From SAR86 cluster bacterium (GTDB lineage: Bacteria; Pseudomonadota; Gammaproteobacteria; Magnimaribacterales; TMED112): 64,000 nt of DNA. The notes under the pieces were generated by a model. That model was not told the DNA's origin, did not search any database, and saw only the letters and a list, made by a program, of their open reading frames with translations. This document shows, in pieces, positions 49,499 through 58,516 of this stretch. Location: assembly GCA_023703535.1 (NCBI GenBank), contig CP097967.1:346001-410000 (forward strand). Reading direction: 5' to 3'. Position 1 is the stretch's first letter, and the number at the start of each line of letters is the position of its first letter. A program made the translations under genes and the position numbers.

Positions 49499-50422
49499 AT
49501 TTTTCTTTTGGGGTTACCAGCCTCAATCAGACTTATAGAAATACAAAAAATACCAACTGGTGATAATTTAATTGTTGAAAAAGGGCAAGGAATTAATTCG
49601 ATCATTGATAGTCTAAAAAATCAAAATAACAACAACTTTTTAACAATCTTAAAATTAAAATATTTATTTGAGTCTACAAATATTATTCCAGGTAGGTACG
49701 AAATTAAGCCAAGCATGACTTATGTTGAGTTAATGGAAGATATTTTTGAAGGTAATTTGCAGCAATTTAGGTTTACTATCATTGAAGGAACAGTTGCTAA
49801 AGATGCTTTAAGAAAACTTAGACAAATAATTAAAAACAACAATTTAAATTTTCAAATCTCGTCAAAAACTTTAGAAATCTTTTCAAAAGAATCCTTGATC
49901 TTGCCAGATACATATTTTTTTACTGATCGACAGCAACTTGAGAGGCTGATGATAAATCAAAAAATAAGATTAGATAATATTCTTACAAGGTTATGGGAAA
50001 ATAAACCTAAAGACAATCCATTGAAGAGTATAAATGAAGCCTTAGTTCTTGCTTCAATAGTCGAGAGAGAGGCTGCTGTTGAATGGGAGAGAGCACAAAT
50101 ATCATCTGTTTTTTTATCAAGGATCAGAGATGGATGGAGACTAGATGCTGACCCAACGTTAATTTATGGTTATTACGGTGATTTTTCAAAAAAAATTACA
50201 AAGGAAAATCTTAAGGCTGTCAAAGGGGATAATAACCCTTTCAACACATATAAAATTAAAGGATTACCTCCCAGACCTATTTGTTACCCCTCATTGAGCT
50301 CAATAGAGTCTGTGATAATGTCATCCCCGGGTGAATATTTTTTCTTTGTCGCAAAGGGCGATGGAACTCATATATTCTCAAAAACTTTGGATGAGCATAA
50401 TAAAGCTGTAAATAACAGGTAA
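49442..50422 (+). CDS. mltG: Endolytic murein transglycosylase MltG
   Basis: Inner-membrane lytic transglycosylase thought to end nascent glycan strands. 326 aa. An N-terminal signal anchor ([17 protein letters not shown]), a LysM-like region, and the catalytic YceG domain with ASIVEREAAVEWERAQISSVFLSR (catalytic Glu), LDADPTLIYG and a final DGTHIFSKTLDEHN. The GTG at 49442 is in the second copy of the 58-bp repeat, and no clear ribosome site precedes it. Confidence 0.92.
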   Translation: MQSIGSKVIVRRLLFFLTLIFLLGLPASIRLIEIQKIPTGDNLIVEKGQGINSIIDSLKNQNNNNFLTILKLKYLFESTNIIPGRYEIKPSMTYVELMEDIFEGNLQQFRFTIIEGTVAKDALRKLRQIIKNNNLNFQISSKTLEIFSKESLILPDTYFFTDRQQLERLMINQKIRLDNILTRLWENKPKDNPLKSINEALVLASIVEREAAVEWERAQISSVFLSRIRDGWRLDADPTLIYGYYGDFSKKITKENLKAVKGDNNPFNTYKIKGLPPRPICYPSLSSIESVIMSSPGEYFFFVAKGDGTHIFSKTLDEHNKAVNNR

Positions 50423-50442
50423 TTCGGTAAATAATATAAAAG

Positions 50443-51060
50443 ATGTTTATTACATTTGAAGGTATAGAGGGCTCTGGAAAATCTACCCAAATAAAAATGC
50501 TAAAAGATGCTCTTCTTGTTGAGGGTCATGAAGTAATTGTTTTAAGAGAGCCTGGAGGAACAATTCTTGGTGAAAAGGTACGTGAAGCTTTCTTAGAAAA
50601 GACAATTGAAAAAATTTCTGTTGAAACTGAAACCTTCCTTCTTTATGCCTCAAGAAAACATTTAGATCAAAATCTTCTTAAACCTAGCCTAGCAGCAAAA
50701 AAGTTCGTCATTTGTGATAGATATTATGATGCAACTGAGGCTTATCAATGTTATGGAAAAGGCCTCCCCCATGATTTTTTTAAATCACTCAATAAAGTTT
50801 GTAATTTATCAATACCTGAAATTACCTTCTATATTGATATTACGTCTGAAATCTCGAAGGAGAGAATATCAAATAGAGAGAGGGATAGAATGGAAGCAGA
50901 AGAGATAGATTTTTTTAATAAAGTAAGGGAAGGGTATCTTAAAATCGCTGAAGAAAATAGAGAAAGAATATATAAGATTAATGGAATAGATACTATCGAA
51001 AATATTCACAAAAGAATACTAGAACATGTGGGAGAAAAAATTGGTTCTTCCTTGGGATAA
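50443..51060 (+). CDS. tmk: Thymidylate kinase
   Basis: Phosphorylates dTMP to dTDP. 205 aa. P-loop FEGIEGSGKSTQIKML, the DR(Y/H) motif CDRYYDATEAYQ, and a LID with RISNRERDRMEAE. The holB start lies 35 bp inside its 3' end, the usual tmk-holB pairing. Confidence 0.96.
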   Translation: MFITFEGIEGSGKSTQIKMLKDALLVEGHEVIVLREPGGTILGEKVREAFLEKTIEKISVETETFLLYASRKHLDQNLLKPSLAAKKFVICDRYYDATEAYQCYGKGLPHDFFKSLNKVCNLSIPEITFYIDITSEISKERISNRERDRMEAEEIDFFNKVREGYLKIAEENRERIYKINGIDTIENIHKRILEHVGEKIGSSLG

Positions 51061-51850
51061 AGATTTTTTGTCTTCGAAAACAGAATTAAGTTCAAAAACA
51101 ATTCTTTATGCATCTGAGGGACAAAATGTAAATAATGTGTCTCGTTCTATTGTAAAAAAAATTCTTGGTAATATTGATTCAAAAGACTATTTGAACTTGC
51201 CTCTTGAGGAGATAGCATCACAAAATTTTATTTTTTTATATCCTAAAGATAAGTCTGTAATTGATATAGATCAGATTAGAGATTCTTTTAAATACCTTTT
51301 TTTGAAATCTAATTCGAAAAGGCTTCTGTACTTAGAAAATATAGAAAGAATTGAAACTAGAACTTTCAATACTTTACTTAAATTTTCAGAAGAGGCTGAC
51401 AAAAATATGATGATTTGTATGTCTACGAATAACATCAATATAGTTCCAAAAACAATTCTAAGTAGGTTTCAAAAATTAAAAATACCAAAACCAAGCAATG
51501 AAATTGTTAAACAGCATTTAATTAATCTTGGCTTAAATTTTGATGAGCAGAAAAATGATTTTGTACTACAAAATCTTACCCTTCTTACTGAAGATGAGGA
51601 TAAAAATATCAATGAATTATTTTTAAAATTTGATGAATATGAGGCAAAAAAGGAAATCACCACTAAAGATAAAGAAGAAATAAGATTATTTTTAGACTAT
51701 CAAATACATAAAATTAAATTCAATATGCTAAAACTTAAGTCAAATAACAAACGAAAGCTTGATGAATTAAGGGATTTAAGGAAGCAAATCTTAATGCCAC
51801 ATAACCTTAGTTTAGATATTTTAAAGTCAAAACTTTGTCTTTACATTTAG
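51026..51850 (+). CDS. holB: DNA polymerase III delta' subunit
   Basis: Clamp-loader subunit, 274 aa. LVLPWDKDFLSSK parallels the HolB N-terminus, YLENIERIETRTFNTLLKFSEEA corresponds to the Walker B-like helix, and TILSRFQKLKIPKP to sensor 1 (SRC/SRF). No P-loop is visible, which is expected since delta' does not hydrolyse ATP. Sequence is divergent, so the call leans partly on position after tmk. Confidence 0.85.
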   Translation: MWEKKLVLPWDKDFLSSKTELSSKTILYASEGQNVNNVSRSIVKKILGNIDSKDYLNLPLEEIASQNFIFLYPKDKSVIDIDQIRDSFKYLFLKSNSKRLLYLENIERIETRTFNTLLKFSEEADKNMMICMSTNNINIVPKTILSRFQKLKIPKPSNEIVKQHLINLGLNFDEQKNDFVLQNLTLLTEDEDKNINELFLKFDEYEAKKEITTKDKEEIRLFLDYQIHKIKFNMLKLKSNNKRKLDELRDLRKQILMPHNLSLDILKSKLCLYI

Positions 51851-51857
51851 AAGGGGA

Positions 51858-51901
51858 GAGAAAACTAAAAACAAAGGGCTAGTTTTGTCTTTAGTTTTCT
51901 C
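51858..51901. terminator. Long inverted repeat between convergent holB and amt, possible terminator
   Basis: GAGAAAACTAAA (51858-51869) pairs perfectly with TTTAGTTTTCTC (51890-51901), and an inner partial pairing continues (aacaaa with ttttgt). It sits between two convergent stops. The stem is AT-rich and not followed by a clear T run on either strand, so the terminator role is tentative. Confidence 0.5.
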
Positions 51902-51909
51902 AAAAAATT

Positions 51910-53172
51910 CTAGAATTCTGGGTATGCTTCGATACCAATCTCTTCGGCATCCAAACCTTTCTTCTGAATTTCATCTGAAGCTCGAACTGGTGCAACCATA
52001 TTAAGTAAGAATAAGAATGCATAAGTCAGAACGAAACCCCATAACATTATTGCTAAAACGCCAACTGCCTGTCCGCCAAAAGTAGCATCAGAGTTGGTAA
52101 ATGGAACAACCATAACACCAAATATTCCTGCAGTTCCGTGTGCTGAGATTGCACCAACAGGGTCATCAATCTTCAAGAATTGCTCTATGAAGACAAGTGA
52201 TCCGTAGCAAAGTAAACCTCCTATAGCACCAATTAAGACAGCTTCATAACCAGAAGGTGTATGGGGTGATGCTGTAATAGCAACTAAGCCAGAAATAGCT
52301 CCATTCAGAGCATATATGATATTAGTTTTACCAAAGAATATTCTGGCTACTAGTAAACATGCGACTACACCTCCACAAGCTGCCAAGTTAGTATTCATAA
52401 AAACATGGGCAACGGCATTAGCATTTTCTGCAGTATCTATAGCTAATTGAGATCCGCCGTTGAACCCAAACCATCCAAGCCAAAGGATAAAAGTACCTAA
52501 TGCTGCAATGGGGATATTTGCACCATATAGCTTATTTGTTTTACCATCGCTTGAATATTTACCTACCCTTGGTCCAATAAATATAGCTGCTGCTAGAGCA
52601 CAGGCTGCACCCAATAGGTGAACCGTACCTGAACCAGCATAATCTGAGTATCCATATCCATCATCAGCAGTAAGAAATCCTCCACCCCAATTCCAGAAGC
52701 CTTGTACTGGGTAAATGAAAAACGCGATTACTGCTGCTAATCCAAAGAATGGCCATTGGTTCATTCTTTCTGCGACAGCACCAGAAACTATTGAAACAGC
52801 TGTTGCTACAAAAACGACTTGAAAGAAGAAGTCTGCAGCTGACGCGTAATATGGTGTGCCATCGTCCTCTAGGTTTTGAACTGAAGCATCACCTCCAAAT
52901 TCACTAAAACCAAAACTAAAATCAAAATCAGGTATGATGCCTCTCCAGCTGTCACCGGCATACATTGCGTTATAACCTGCTAGCAAAAACATACAACATG
53001 CTATTGAGTACAGTCCAATATTTTTAGTTACAATTTCAGCTGTATTTCTTCTACGAACAAAACCAGCCTCGAGCATTGTAAATCCTGCTGCCATCCACAT
53101 GACTAAAGCTCCAGCCATAAGTGTGTAAAACGTATTAAAAGCGTAACTTATTTCAAATAATTGATCTTCCAT
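51910..53172 (-). CDS. amt: Ammonium transporter
   Basis: Amt/Mep/Rh channel for ammonium uptake across the inner membrane. 420 aa, eleven membrane segments. The pore histidines are in GSGTVHLLGAACAL and GAISAHGTAGIFGV, and AGFTMLEAGFVRRRNTAE is the N-terminal signature. It lies 15 bp downstream of the porin gene, so both are under the glutamine riboswitch leader. No glnK/PII gene is next to it. Confidence 0.96.
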   Translation of the reverse strand: MEDQLFEISYAFNTFYTLMAGALVMWMAAGFTMLEAGFVRRRNTAEIVTKNIGLYSIACCMFLLAGYNAMYAGDSWRGIIPDFDFSFGFSEFGGDASVQNLEDDGTPYYASAADFFFQVVFVATAVSIVSGAVAERMNQWPFFGLAAVIAFFIYPVQGFWNWGGGFLTADDGYGYSDYAGSGTVHLLGAACALAAAIFIGPRVGKYSSDGKTNKLYGANIPIAALGTFILWLGWFGFNGGSQLAIDTAENANAVAHVFMNTNLAACGGVVACLLVARIFFGKTNIIYALNGAISGLVAITASPHTPSGYEAVLIGAIGGLLCYGSLVFIEQFLKIDDPVGAISAHGTAGIFGVMVVPFTNSDATFGGQAVGVLAIMLWGFVLTYAFLFLLNMVAPVRASDEIQKKGLDAEEIGIEAYPEF

Positions 53173-53187
53173 AATCTAGCCTCTTAA

Positions 53188-53784
53188 TTAAAAAGATGCT
53201 CCGACTGTAAAGAACAGTCCATCTTCATCCTCTAATCCTGATGCAGCCTCTGCACTAAAAGAACTATAGCCTACTGAGGCATCATAATCGCCAAGTGAGA
53301 AACCATAACCTAGTAAGAAATTACTTCCAGTATCCTCATAGTCACCAAAAGAAACTGAAAAATCACCAAATCCATAAGATACGTCATAGTAATCTCCAAA
53401 TTCATCTCCGATGTAATAAGAAAAGCCTAAATTTCCATACGAAAAGGCTAAATAAACTTCTGAAAAGTCAGCATCATCTACCTCCGGATAGCCATAATTT
53501 ATATAGCCGATATCGTAACCAAAGCCACCTTCAATCTCGCCAGAATAGCCAAAGTATGTATCGAGCTCTAAACCTGCTCCACCGAACGAAACATTTGATC
53601 CCCAAGTGCCAGCATAAAAGCCGCTCTCGGAGCTATAATCAAAACCACCACTGTAGCCGGGAGAATCCATTGTTTGTGTCATCCCTCGCCAGATGTAGTT
53701 TGATGAAAGAGTAAAGTTTGAAGATATATCTCCAAACACATACGTAGTCAGAAATAAGACTAAAGTCATCATTCCTTTTTTCAT
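53188..53784 (-). CDS. TorF-family putative outer-membrane porin
   Basis: 198 aa. Signal peptide at about 1-18 (MMTLVLFLTTYVFG), then SSNFTLSSNYIWRGMTQT, which is typical of TorF-type porins, followed by alternating aromatic/Gly/Asp beta-strands and a C-terminal Phe (FFTVGASF), the BAM signal. The ATG at 53784 is preferred since AAGGAG is 6 nt upstream; an ATG two codons earlier is too close. First gene after the riboswitch and co-transcribed with amt, so it probably passes ammonium or other nitrogen compounds through the outer membrane (inference). Confidence 0.8.
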   Translation of the reverse strand: MKKGMMTLVLFLTTYVFGDISSNFTLSSNYIWRGMTQTMDSPGYSGGFDYSSESGFYAGTWGSNVSFGGAGLELDTYFGYSGEIEGGFGYDIGYINYGYPEVDDADFSEVYLAFSYGNLGFSYYIGDEFGDYYDVSYGFGDFSVSFGDYEDTGSNFLLGYGFSLGDYDASVGYSSFSAEAASGLEDEDGLFFTVGASF

Positions 53785-53851
53785 AAACATCTCCTTACAA
53801 AAAATATAAGTGTGTTAAGAATCTAAAGGGTCAAACCTTCATAGTGTATTG

Positions 53852-53904
53852 GTGCGCGTTCCTTCAGCTTTCGCTTACTTCCGTCCCCTAGGGGATGAAC
53901 GATT
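53852..53904 (-). ncRNA. Glutamine riboswitch (glnA RNA class)
   Basis: Read on the minus strand, the P1 strand CGTTC, then ATCC, the P2 stem across CCCTAGGGG, the conserved ACGGAAGTAAGC, a GAAA tetraloop, GCTGAAG and the closing GAACGC reproduce the glnA/Downstream-peptide glutamine-riboswitch consensus, including the E-loop-like GACGGAAGTA. P1 pairs 53897-53901 with 53857-53861. It lies about 70 nt upstream of the porin ATG. Known members regulate nitrogen-assimilation genes, in keeping with amt here. The expression platform is not obvious. Confidence 0.92.
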
Positions 53905-53913
53905 AAGACGCTG

Positions 53914-53989
53914 CTCCTTTATTACCATGGAGTATGGTTTAACTTTTAACCCATGTTATATGGGCTCCTTTTAACCCATGGAGTATGGG
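53914..53989 (-). ncRNA. Three tandem 25-nt H-type pseudoknots in the porin-amt leader
   Basis: Units at 53965-53989, 53940-53964 and 53914-53938 (5' to 3' in the transcript). Each has stem 1 of 5 bp, a single-A loop, stem 2 of 4 bp, no gap, and a 6-nt A/U-rich loop. Unit 1: CCCAU/AUGGG and CUCC/GGAG. Unit 2 keeps stem 1 but has UAAC/GUUA as stem 2. Unit 3 has ACCAU/AUGGU and CUCC/GGAG. Both stems thus covary between units while lengths stay fixed. Spacing between units is 0 and 1 nt. Function unknown; they end about 10 nt before the riboswitch core. Confidence 0.85.
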
Positions 53990-54037
53990 GATGTAAACAT
54001 CTTCTTTATAAACACAATTTATAAATTAACATTATCA

Positions 54038-54066
54038 AATTTAATATCTTATAAAATATTTGTCAA
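54038..54066 (-). promoter_or_regulatory. Possible promoter of the riboswitch-porin-amt transcript
   Basis: On the minus strand, TTGACA (54061-54066) is followed after 17 nt by TAAATT (54038-54043). It is the best -35-like element upstream of the pseudoknots in the 316-bp gap between the porin and gltB. The -10 is weak. The rest of the gap is AT-rich and also must hold the gltB promoter. Confidence 0.4.
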
Positions 54067-54106
54067 TGCAAAATAATGAAATATCTAGTAATATTAATGT
54101 AAAGGA

Positions 54107-57100
54107 ATGTTTTCAGAAGATTCACATAAAGATAGTTGTGGAACAGGTATATTATTCAGTAAAAATAATACTTCCAGCCATTCTATATTAAAAAGATCTA
54201 TATCCTCGCTTCAATGCATGAGACATAGAGGTGCATTGAGTTATGACGGAAAAACCCCTGATGGCGTGGGCATAATGATCGATTTAGACCATAATTTTTT
54301 TCAAAAAAAATTACTTGATGAACAAAACTTAATACTTCCATCCAGGTTTGGTTTAGGGATGTTTTTTGTTAATAAAAAATTTCCATTTTTAGAATATTTA
54401 AAAGTTATTCTTGATGAGCACGAACTAAATCTTATAGCTTTAAGAGAATTAAAATTTGATGAAAGCATTTTAGGTGAGATGGCCAAAAAGTCATGTCCAC
54501 AGATACTTCAAATCTTTGTAGAAAATAAAAAAAGAACTGACTCTAGTGATCAATTAGATGTAAATCTTTATAAAGCAAAAAAACTTTTTGACAAAAAATT
54601 TGATTTTGAACGCGAATTATATTGCTGCTCTTTCTCTGCTGATACTGTTGTCTATAAGGGCCTTGTAATGCCTTCAGAGTTTGACAGTTTTTATACTGAT
54701 CTATCTGATACTTCACATCGAACAGCAAGTGTTATGTTCCATATAAGATTTTCTACAAACACGTCTCCAAAATGGCATTTAGCGCAACCATACAGAGTTA
54801 TTGCGCACAACGGTGAAATAAACACCATTTCAGGAAATAGAAACTGGTCGCTAGCAAGAATGAATAATTTATCCTCAAAAAGATTTGGCAACATGAGGAA
54901 ATATCAACCATTAGTTAACCAATCTGGCTCAGATTCCTCAAGCCTAGATAATATGATAGAAGTTCTAAAAGAGGGTGGAGTAAATATTGGAAGAGCTGCA
55001 AGAATGCTAATACCACCATCTTGGCAGAATACGGACTTAATGGACTCAGACGAAAAGGCTTTTCATGAGTATAACTCTATGCACATGGAAGCATGGGATG
55101 GACCTGCCTTAATATGCTTTCAAGATAAAAACTTTTTATCTTGCTTCCTCGATAGAAATGGATTGAGACCAGCAAAAATTGAATTTTTTAATGATGAGAC
55201 TGTTTGTATCTCTTCTGAATTTGGATCAAATAACGACAATTTGAAAACAATAAAAACTGACAGATTGGGACCAGGTGGTCTTTTTGTATATGACAGGAAT
55301 TCTCAAAAAATTTTAAAAGACAGAGATGTTGATGAAGTTTTGGCAAAAACAAATCCGTACAGGGAATGGTTGAAAAAAAATTCAAAACACTTAGAAGCTA
55401 ATTTACATGAATATGCTGGACCTCAAATGCGTGAAATATCTGAAAAATACTTTAATGACTCAGCAAGAACATTCTGCCTTTCCAAGGAGGAGATTAATCT
55501 ACTAGAAAAATATTCTGTGGAAGGAGGAGAGCCTACAGGTTCAATGGGAGATGACACTCCTCTTGCGCCAATTAGTGAATTTGTAAGATCCCCTTACGAT
55601 CATTGCAGGCAAAAATTTGCTCAAGTCACAAATCCACCAATCGATTCTCTCAGAGAAAAGTATGTAATGTCTCTTGAAACTTGTATTGGTCCAGAACTAG
55701 ATATTTTTGAAGAGACCTCTGAACATGCCAATAGGATTGTTGTGAACTCTCCTATTCTTTCACACAAAAAATTTAACCTACTTATAAAAAATAAAAAGTT
55801 CAAAGTGAAACGGTTCTTAATAGAGTACGAGAGAGAAGATTCTCTTGAAGAAAGTTTAATTAAATTATGTGAAGATGTGTTGGCATCGGTAAAGGAAAGT
55901 TACTCAATTATAGTACTTGATGAGAAGCAAACCTCATTCAATAAGCCTGTTATTCCAGCTCTTTTAGCAACATCAGCAATTCATAATTATTTGATCAAAA
56001 ATAATCAGCGAGTTTCCTGCAATATTATTGTAAATACTGCCTCTGCAAGAGACACTCACCAAATAGCATGTTTAATAGGTTTTGGAGCAACATGTGTCCA
56101 CCCTTGGCTTGGTCTTCAAACAGTTTTAAAAATTGGAAAACAAAGAGAATTAGATTCCCCAGGCAATGAACTTTGCGCATCTTATAGAAAGTCATTAAAT
56201 AATGGTTTATTGAAAATAATGTCAAAGATGGGAATATCCAATATTTCCAGTTACAGAGGAGCAGGACTTTTTGAAGTTGTTGGATTTTCCGAAAAGATTA
56301 ATAAAGTTTGCTTTCCCAAAAATGAAACACTTATTTTTGGCGATTGCTTTAAAGACATAGAAAGGAAATCTCTTGAAGTCATAGATAGTGATAAAGATAG
56401 TAAAATTTTGCCAAAAGGTCTTCATAAATTTGTTCATGGAGGAGAGGAGCATGCTTATCAGCCTGGTGTGGTAATTGAGTTACAGAACTCCCTCAAAGAA
56501 GGATCTTATGAAAAATTTAAGAATTTCTCAGAAATTATTAATGAAAGAAAGCCACTGGCTGTAAGAGATTTTTTTGAATTAAAGAAAAACGAAAAAACTA
56601 TTGATCTTGAAGAAGTAGAACCAGTAGAAAGTATTTTAAAACGTTTCGATTCTGCAGGAATGAGTCTAGGTTCACTATCTCCTTTAGCCCATGAAACCCT
56701 TGCTGCTGCAATGAATGGTTTGGGCTGTCGTTCTAATTCAGGAGAAGGAGGTGAGGACAGGAAAAGGTTTGGAACTAATTTAATGTCGAAGATTAAACAA
56801 GTTGCCTCGGGAAGGTTTGGAGTAACTCCACATTATTTAGTTAACGCTGAGGTGTTACAAATAAAGATCGCCCAGGGAGCAAAACCTGGAGAAGGAGGCC
56901 AGCTACCTGGAGCTAAAGTGGATTCGTACATCGCTAAACTCAGGCATTCGAAACCAGGGATAACCTTGATTTCCCCTCCACCTCATCATGATATTTACTC
57001 AATTGAAGACCTTGCTCAACTTATTTATGATCTTAAACAAGTAAATCACAAAGCACTTGTTTCAGTTAAGCTTGTTTCAGAGCCAGGTGTTGGAATTGTC

Positions 57101-58516
57101 GCTGCAGGAGTAGTAAAAGCAAATGCCGATTTTATTACTATTTCGGGACATGATGGTGGTACTGGTGCAAGTCCAATATCATCAATAAGATATGCAGGCT
57201 CTCCATGGGAGACTGGATTATTTGAAACACAAAATATCCTACTTCAAAGCAACCTTAGGTCTAGAGTTAAACTTCAAACAGATGGTGGACTAAAGACTGG
57301 ATTAGATGTAATAAAAGCTGCAATTTTTGGTGCAGATTCCTTCGGCTTTGGTACGGCGCCAATGATTGCAATGGGGTGCAAGTATTTGAGAATTTGTCAT
57401 CTGAATAATTGTGCTACTGGTGTTGCTACTCAACAATTGAGAATTATCAATGATCATTTTCTTGGTGAGGTGGAAAAAGTTCAAAATTATTTTATTTTTG
57501 TCGCAAAAGAAATAAGAGAGATTCTTGCTGCACTGGGTTATAAGTCGATTGAAGAAATTATTGGCAAATCTGATTTGCTTGAATTAAAAAAAGAGTACTA
57601 CGAAAGATCGACAAAAATGGGTCTAGATAAACTTTTATTTAGATTTAGACCTAATAAATCTCAACTGAATACTAAGGCTCAAAACAATATAAATAAATCC
57701 TTGAATGATGAATCTTTATCAAATCTTATCTCAGAGAAAATATCCAAAAATATAGAGAAAGGCAAAGGAGGTGCATTTAGTTTTAAGATCTCTAATACCC
57801 ATAGATCAATAGGTGCTGAAGTATCTGGAATGATATCAAGGACTCATAGTGAAAAGGGTATGCCAGAGAGGCTTATTTTGAACTTCAAAGGAACTGCAGG
57901 ACAAAGCTTTGGTTGCTGGAATGCCAAAGGGCTTGAATTGAATTTAAAAGGTCTAGCAAATGATTATGTAGGGAAAGGAATGAATGGAGGAAAAATTGTA
58001 ATTACAAAAGAAAAACATCTAAAAGACGACAGATCAGTTTTACTTGGAAATACTTGTCTTTTTGGAGCTACAGGAGGAGAGTTTTACGCAAATGGTGTAG
58101 CAGGGGAAAGATTTGCAGTTAGGAATTCTGGTGCTAAGGCAATTATTGAAGGCGCAGGAGACCATTGTTGTGAGTACATGACTGGTGGTGAAGTAATTGT
58201 GCTAGGTTCAGTTGGGAATAATTTTGGTGCAGGAATGACAGGAGGCTTTGCATATGTATTTGATGAAGATAGAAGCTTTGTTGATCGATGCAATAAGGAT
58301 CTTATTTCTTTTAATAGAATTACTAGCCAAGAAATGGAGGCTCATAGAAGCTATCTAAAAGACAGAATTTTCCAATTTATAAAAGAAACTGACAGCAATG
58401 TTGGAAAAACAATTCTTGAAGACTTCGATAGATATAAAAGTCTATTTTGGATTATTACACCTTACGCAGAAAATCTCGAAAAGATAATAAAGAACACAAG
58501 AGAGGAAGCTGCATAA
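54107..58516 (+). CDS. gltB: Glutamate synthase (NADPH), large subunit
   Basis: GOGAT makes two glutamates from glutamine and 2-oxoglutarate. 1469 aa. The N-terminal glutaminase nucleophile is the Cys in DSCGTGILF after a 10-residue propeptide. RHRGALSYDGKTPDG, SDSSSLDNMIEVL and the central FMN-binding synthase domain (SLSPLAHETLAAAMNGLG..., TISGHDGGTGASPISSI) follow. The 3Fe-4S cysteines lie in MGCKYLRICHLNNCATGVATQ. The C-terminal beta-helix (GLANDYVGKGMNGGKIVI) is intact. Divergent from porin-amt and coupled to gltD. Confidence 0.97.
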   Translation: MFSEDSHKDSCGTGILFSKNNTSSHSILKRSISSLQCMRHRGALSYDGKTPDGVGIMIDLDHNFFQKKLLDEQNLILPSRFGLGMFFVNKKFPFLEYLKVILDEHELNLIALRELKFDESILGEMAKKSCPQILQIFVENKKRTDSSDQLDVNLYKAKKLFDKKFDFERELYCCSFSADTVVYKGLVMPSEFDSFYTDLSDTSHRTASVMFHIRFSTNTSPKWHLAQPYRVIAHNGEINTISGNRNWSLARMNNLSSKRFGNMRKYQPLVNQSGSDSSSLDNMIEVLKEGGVNIGRAARMLIPPSWQNTDLMDSDEKAFHEYNSMHMEAWDGPALICFQDKNFLSCFLDRNGLRPAKIEFFNDETVCISSEFGSNNDNLKTIKTDRLGPGGLFVYDRNSQKILKDRDVDEVLAKTNPYREWLKKNSKHLEANLHEYAGPQMREISEKYFNDSARTFCLSKEEINLLEKYSVEGGEPTGSMGDDTPLAPISEFVRSPYDHCRQKFAQVTNPPIDSLREKYVMSLETCIGPELDIFEETSEHANRIVVNSPILSHKKFNLLIKNKKFKVKRFLIEYEREDSLEESLIKLCEDVLASVKESYSIIVLDEKQTSFNKPVIPALLATSAIHNYLIKNNQRVSCNIIVNTASARDTHQIACLIGFGATCVHPWLGLQTVLKIGKQRELDSPGNELCASYRKSLNNGLLKIMSKMGISNISSYRGAGLFEVVGFSEKINKVCFPKNETLIFGDCFKDIERKSLEVIDSDKDSKILPKGLHKFVHGGEEHAYQPGVVIELQNSLKEGSYEKFKNFSEIINERKPLAVRDFFELKKNEKTIDLEEVEPVESILKRFDSAGMSLGSLSPLAHETLAAAMNGLGCRSNSGEGGEDRKRFGTNLMSKIKQVASGRFGVTPHYLVNAEVLQIKIAQGAKPGEGGQLPGAKVDSYIAKLRHSKPGITLISPPPHHDIYSIEDLAQLIYDLKQVNHKALVSVKLVSEPGVGIVAAGVVKANADFITISGHDGGTGASPISSIRYAGSPWETGLFETQNILLQSNLRSRVKLQTDGGLKTGLDVIKAAIFGADSFGFGTAPMIAMGCKYLRICHLNNCATGVATQQLRIINDHFLGEVEKVQNYFIFVAKEIREILAALGYKSIEEIIGKSDLLELKKEYYERSTKMGLDKLLFRFRPNKSQLNTKAQNNINKSLNDESLSNLISEKISKNIEKGKGGAFSFKISNTHRSIGAEVSGMISRTHSEKGMPERLILNFKGTAGQSFGCWNAKGLELNLKGLANDYVGKGMNGGKIVITKEKHLKDDRSVLLGNTCLFGATGGEFYANGVAGERFAVRNSGAKAIIEGAGDHCCEYMTGGEVIVLGSVGNNFGAGMTGGFAYVFDEDRSFVDRCNKDLISFNRITSQEMEAHRSYLKDRIFQFIKETDSNVGKTILEDFDRYKSLFWIITPYAENLEKIIKNTREEAA

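Noticed and set aside
51026-51850. holB as a decayed gene because no P-loop is seen
   Set aside because: Delta' subunits need no ATP hydrolysis, and the frame and position after tmk are normal.
53295-53714. 139-aa plus-strand ORF opposite the porin
   Set aside because: His/Asn/Arg-rich composition is the antisense shadow of the Gly/Tyr/Asp-rich porin; no homology pattern or ribosome site.
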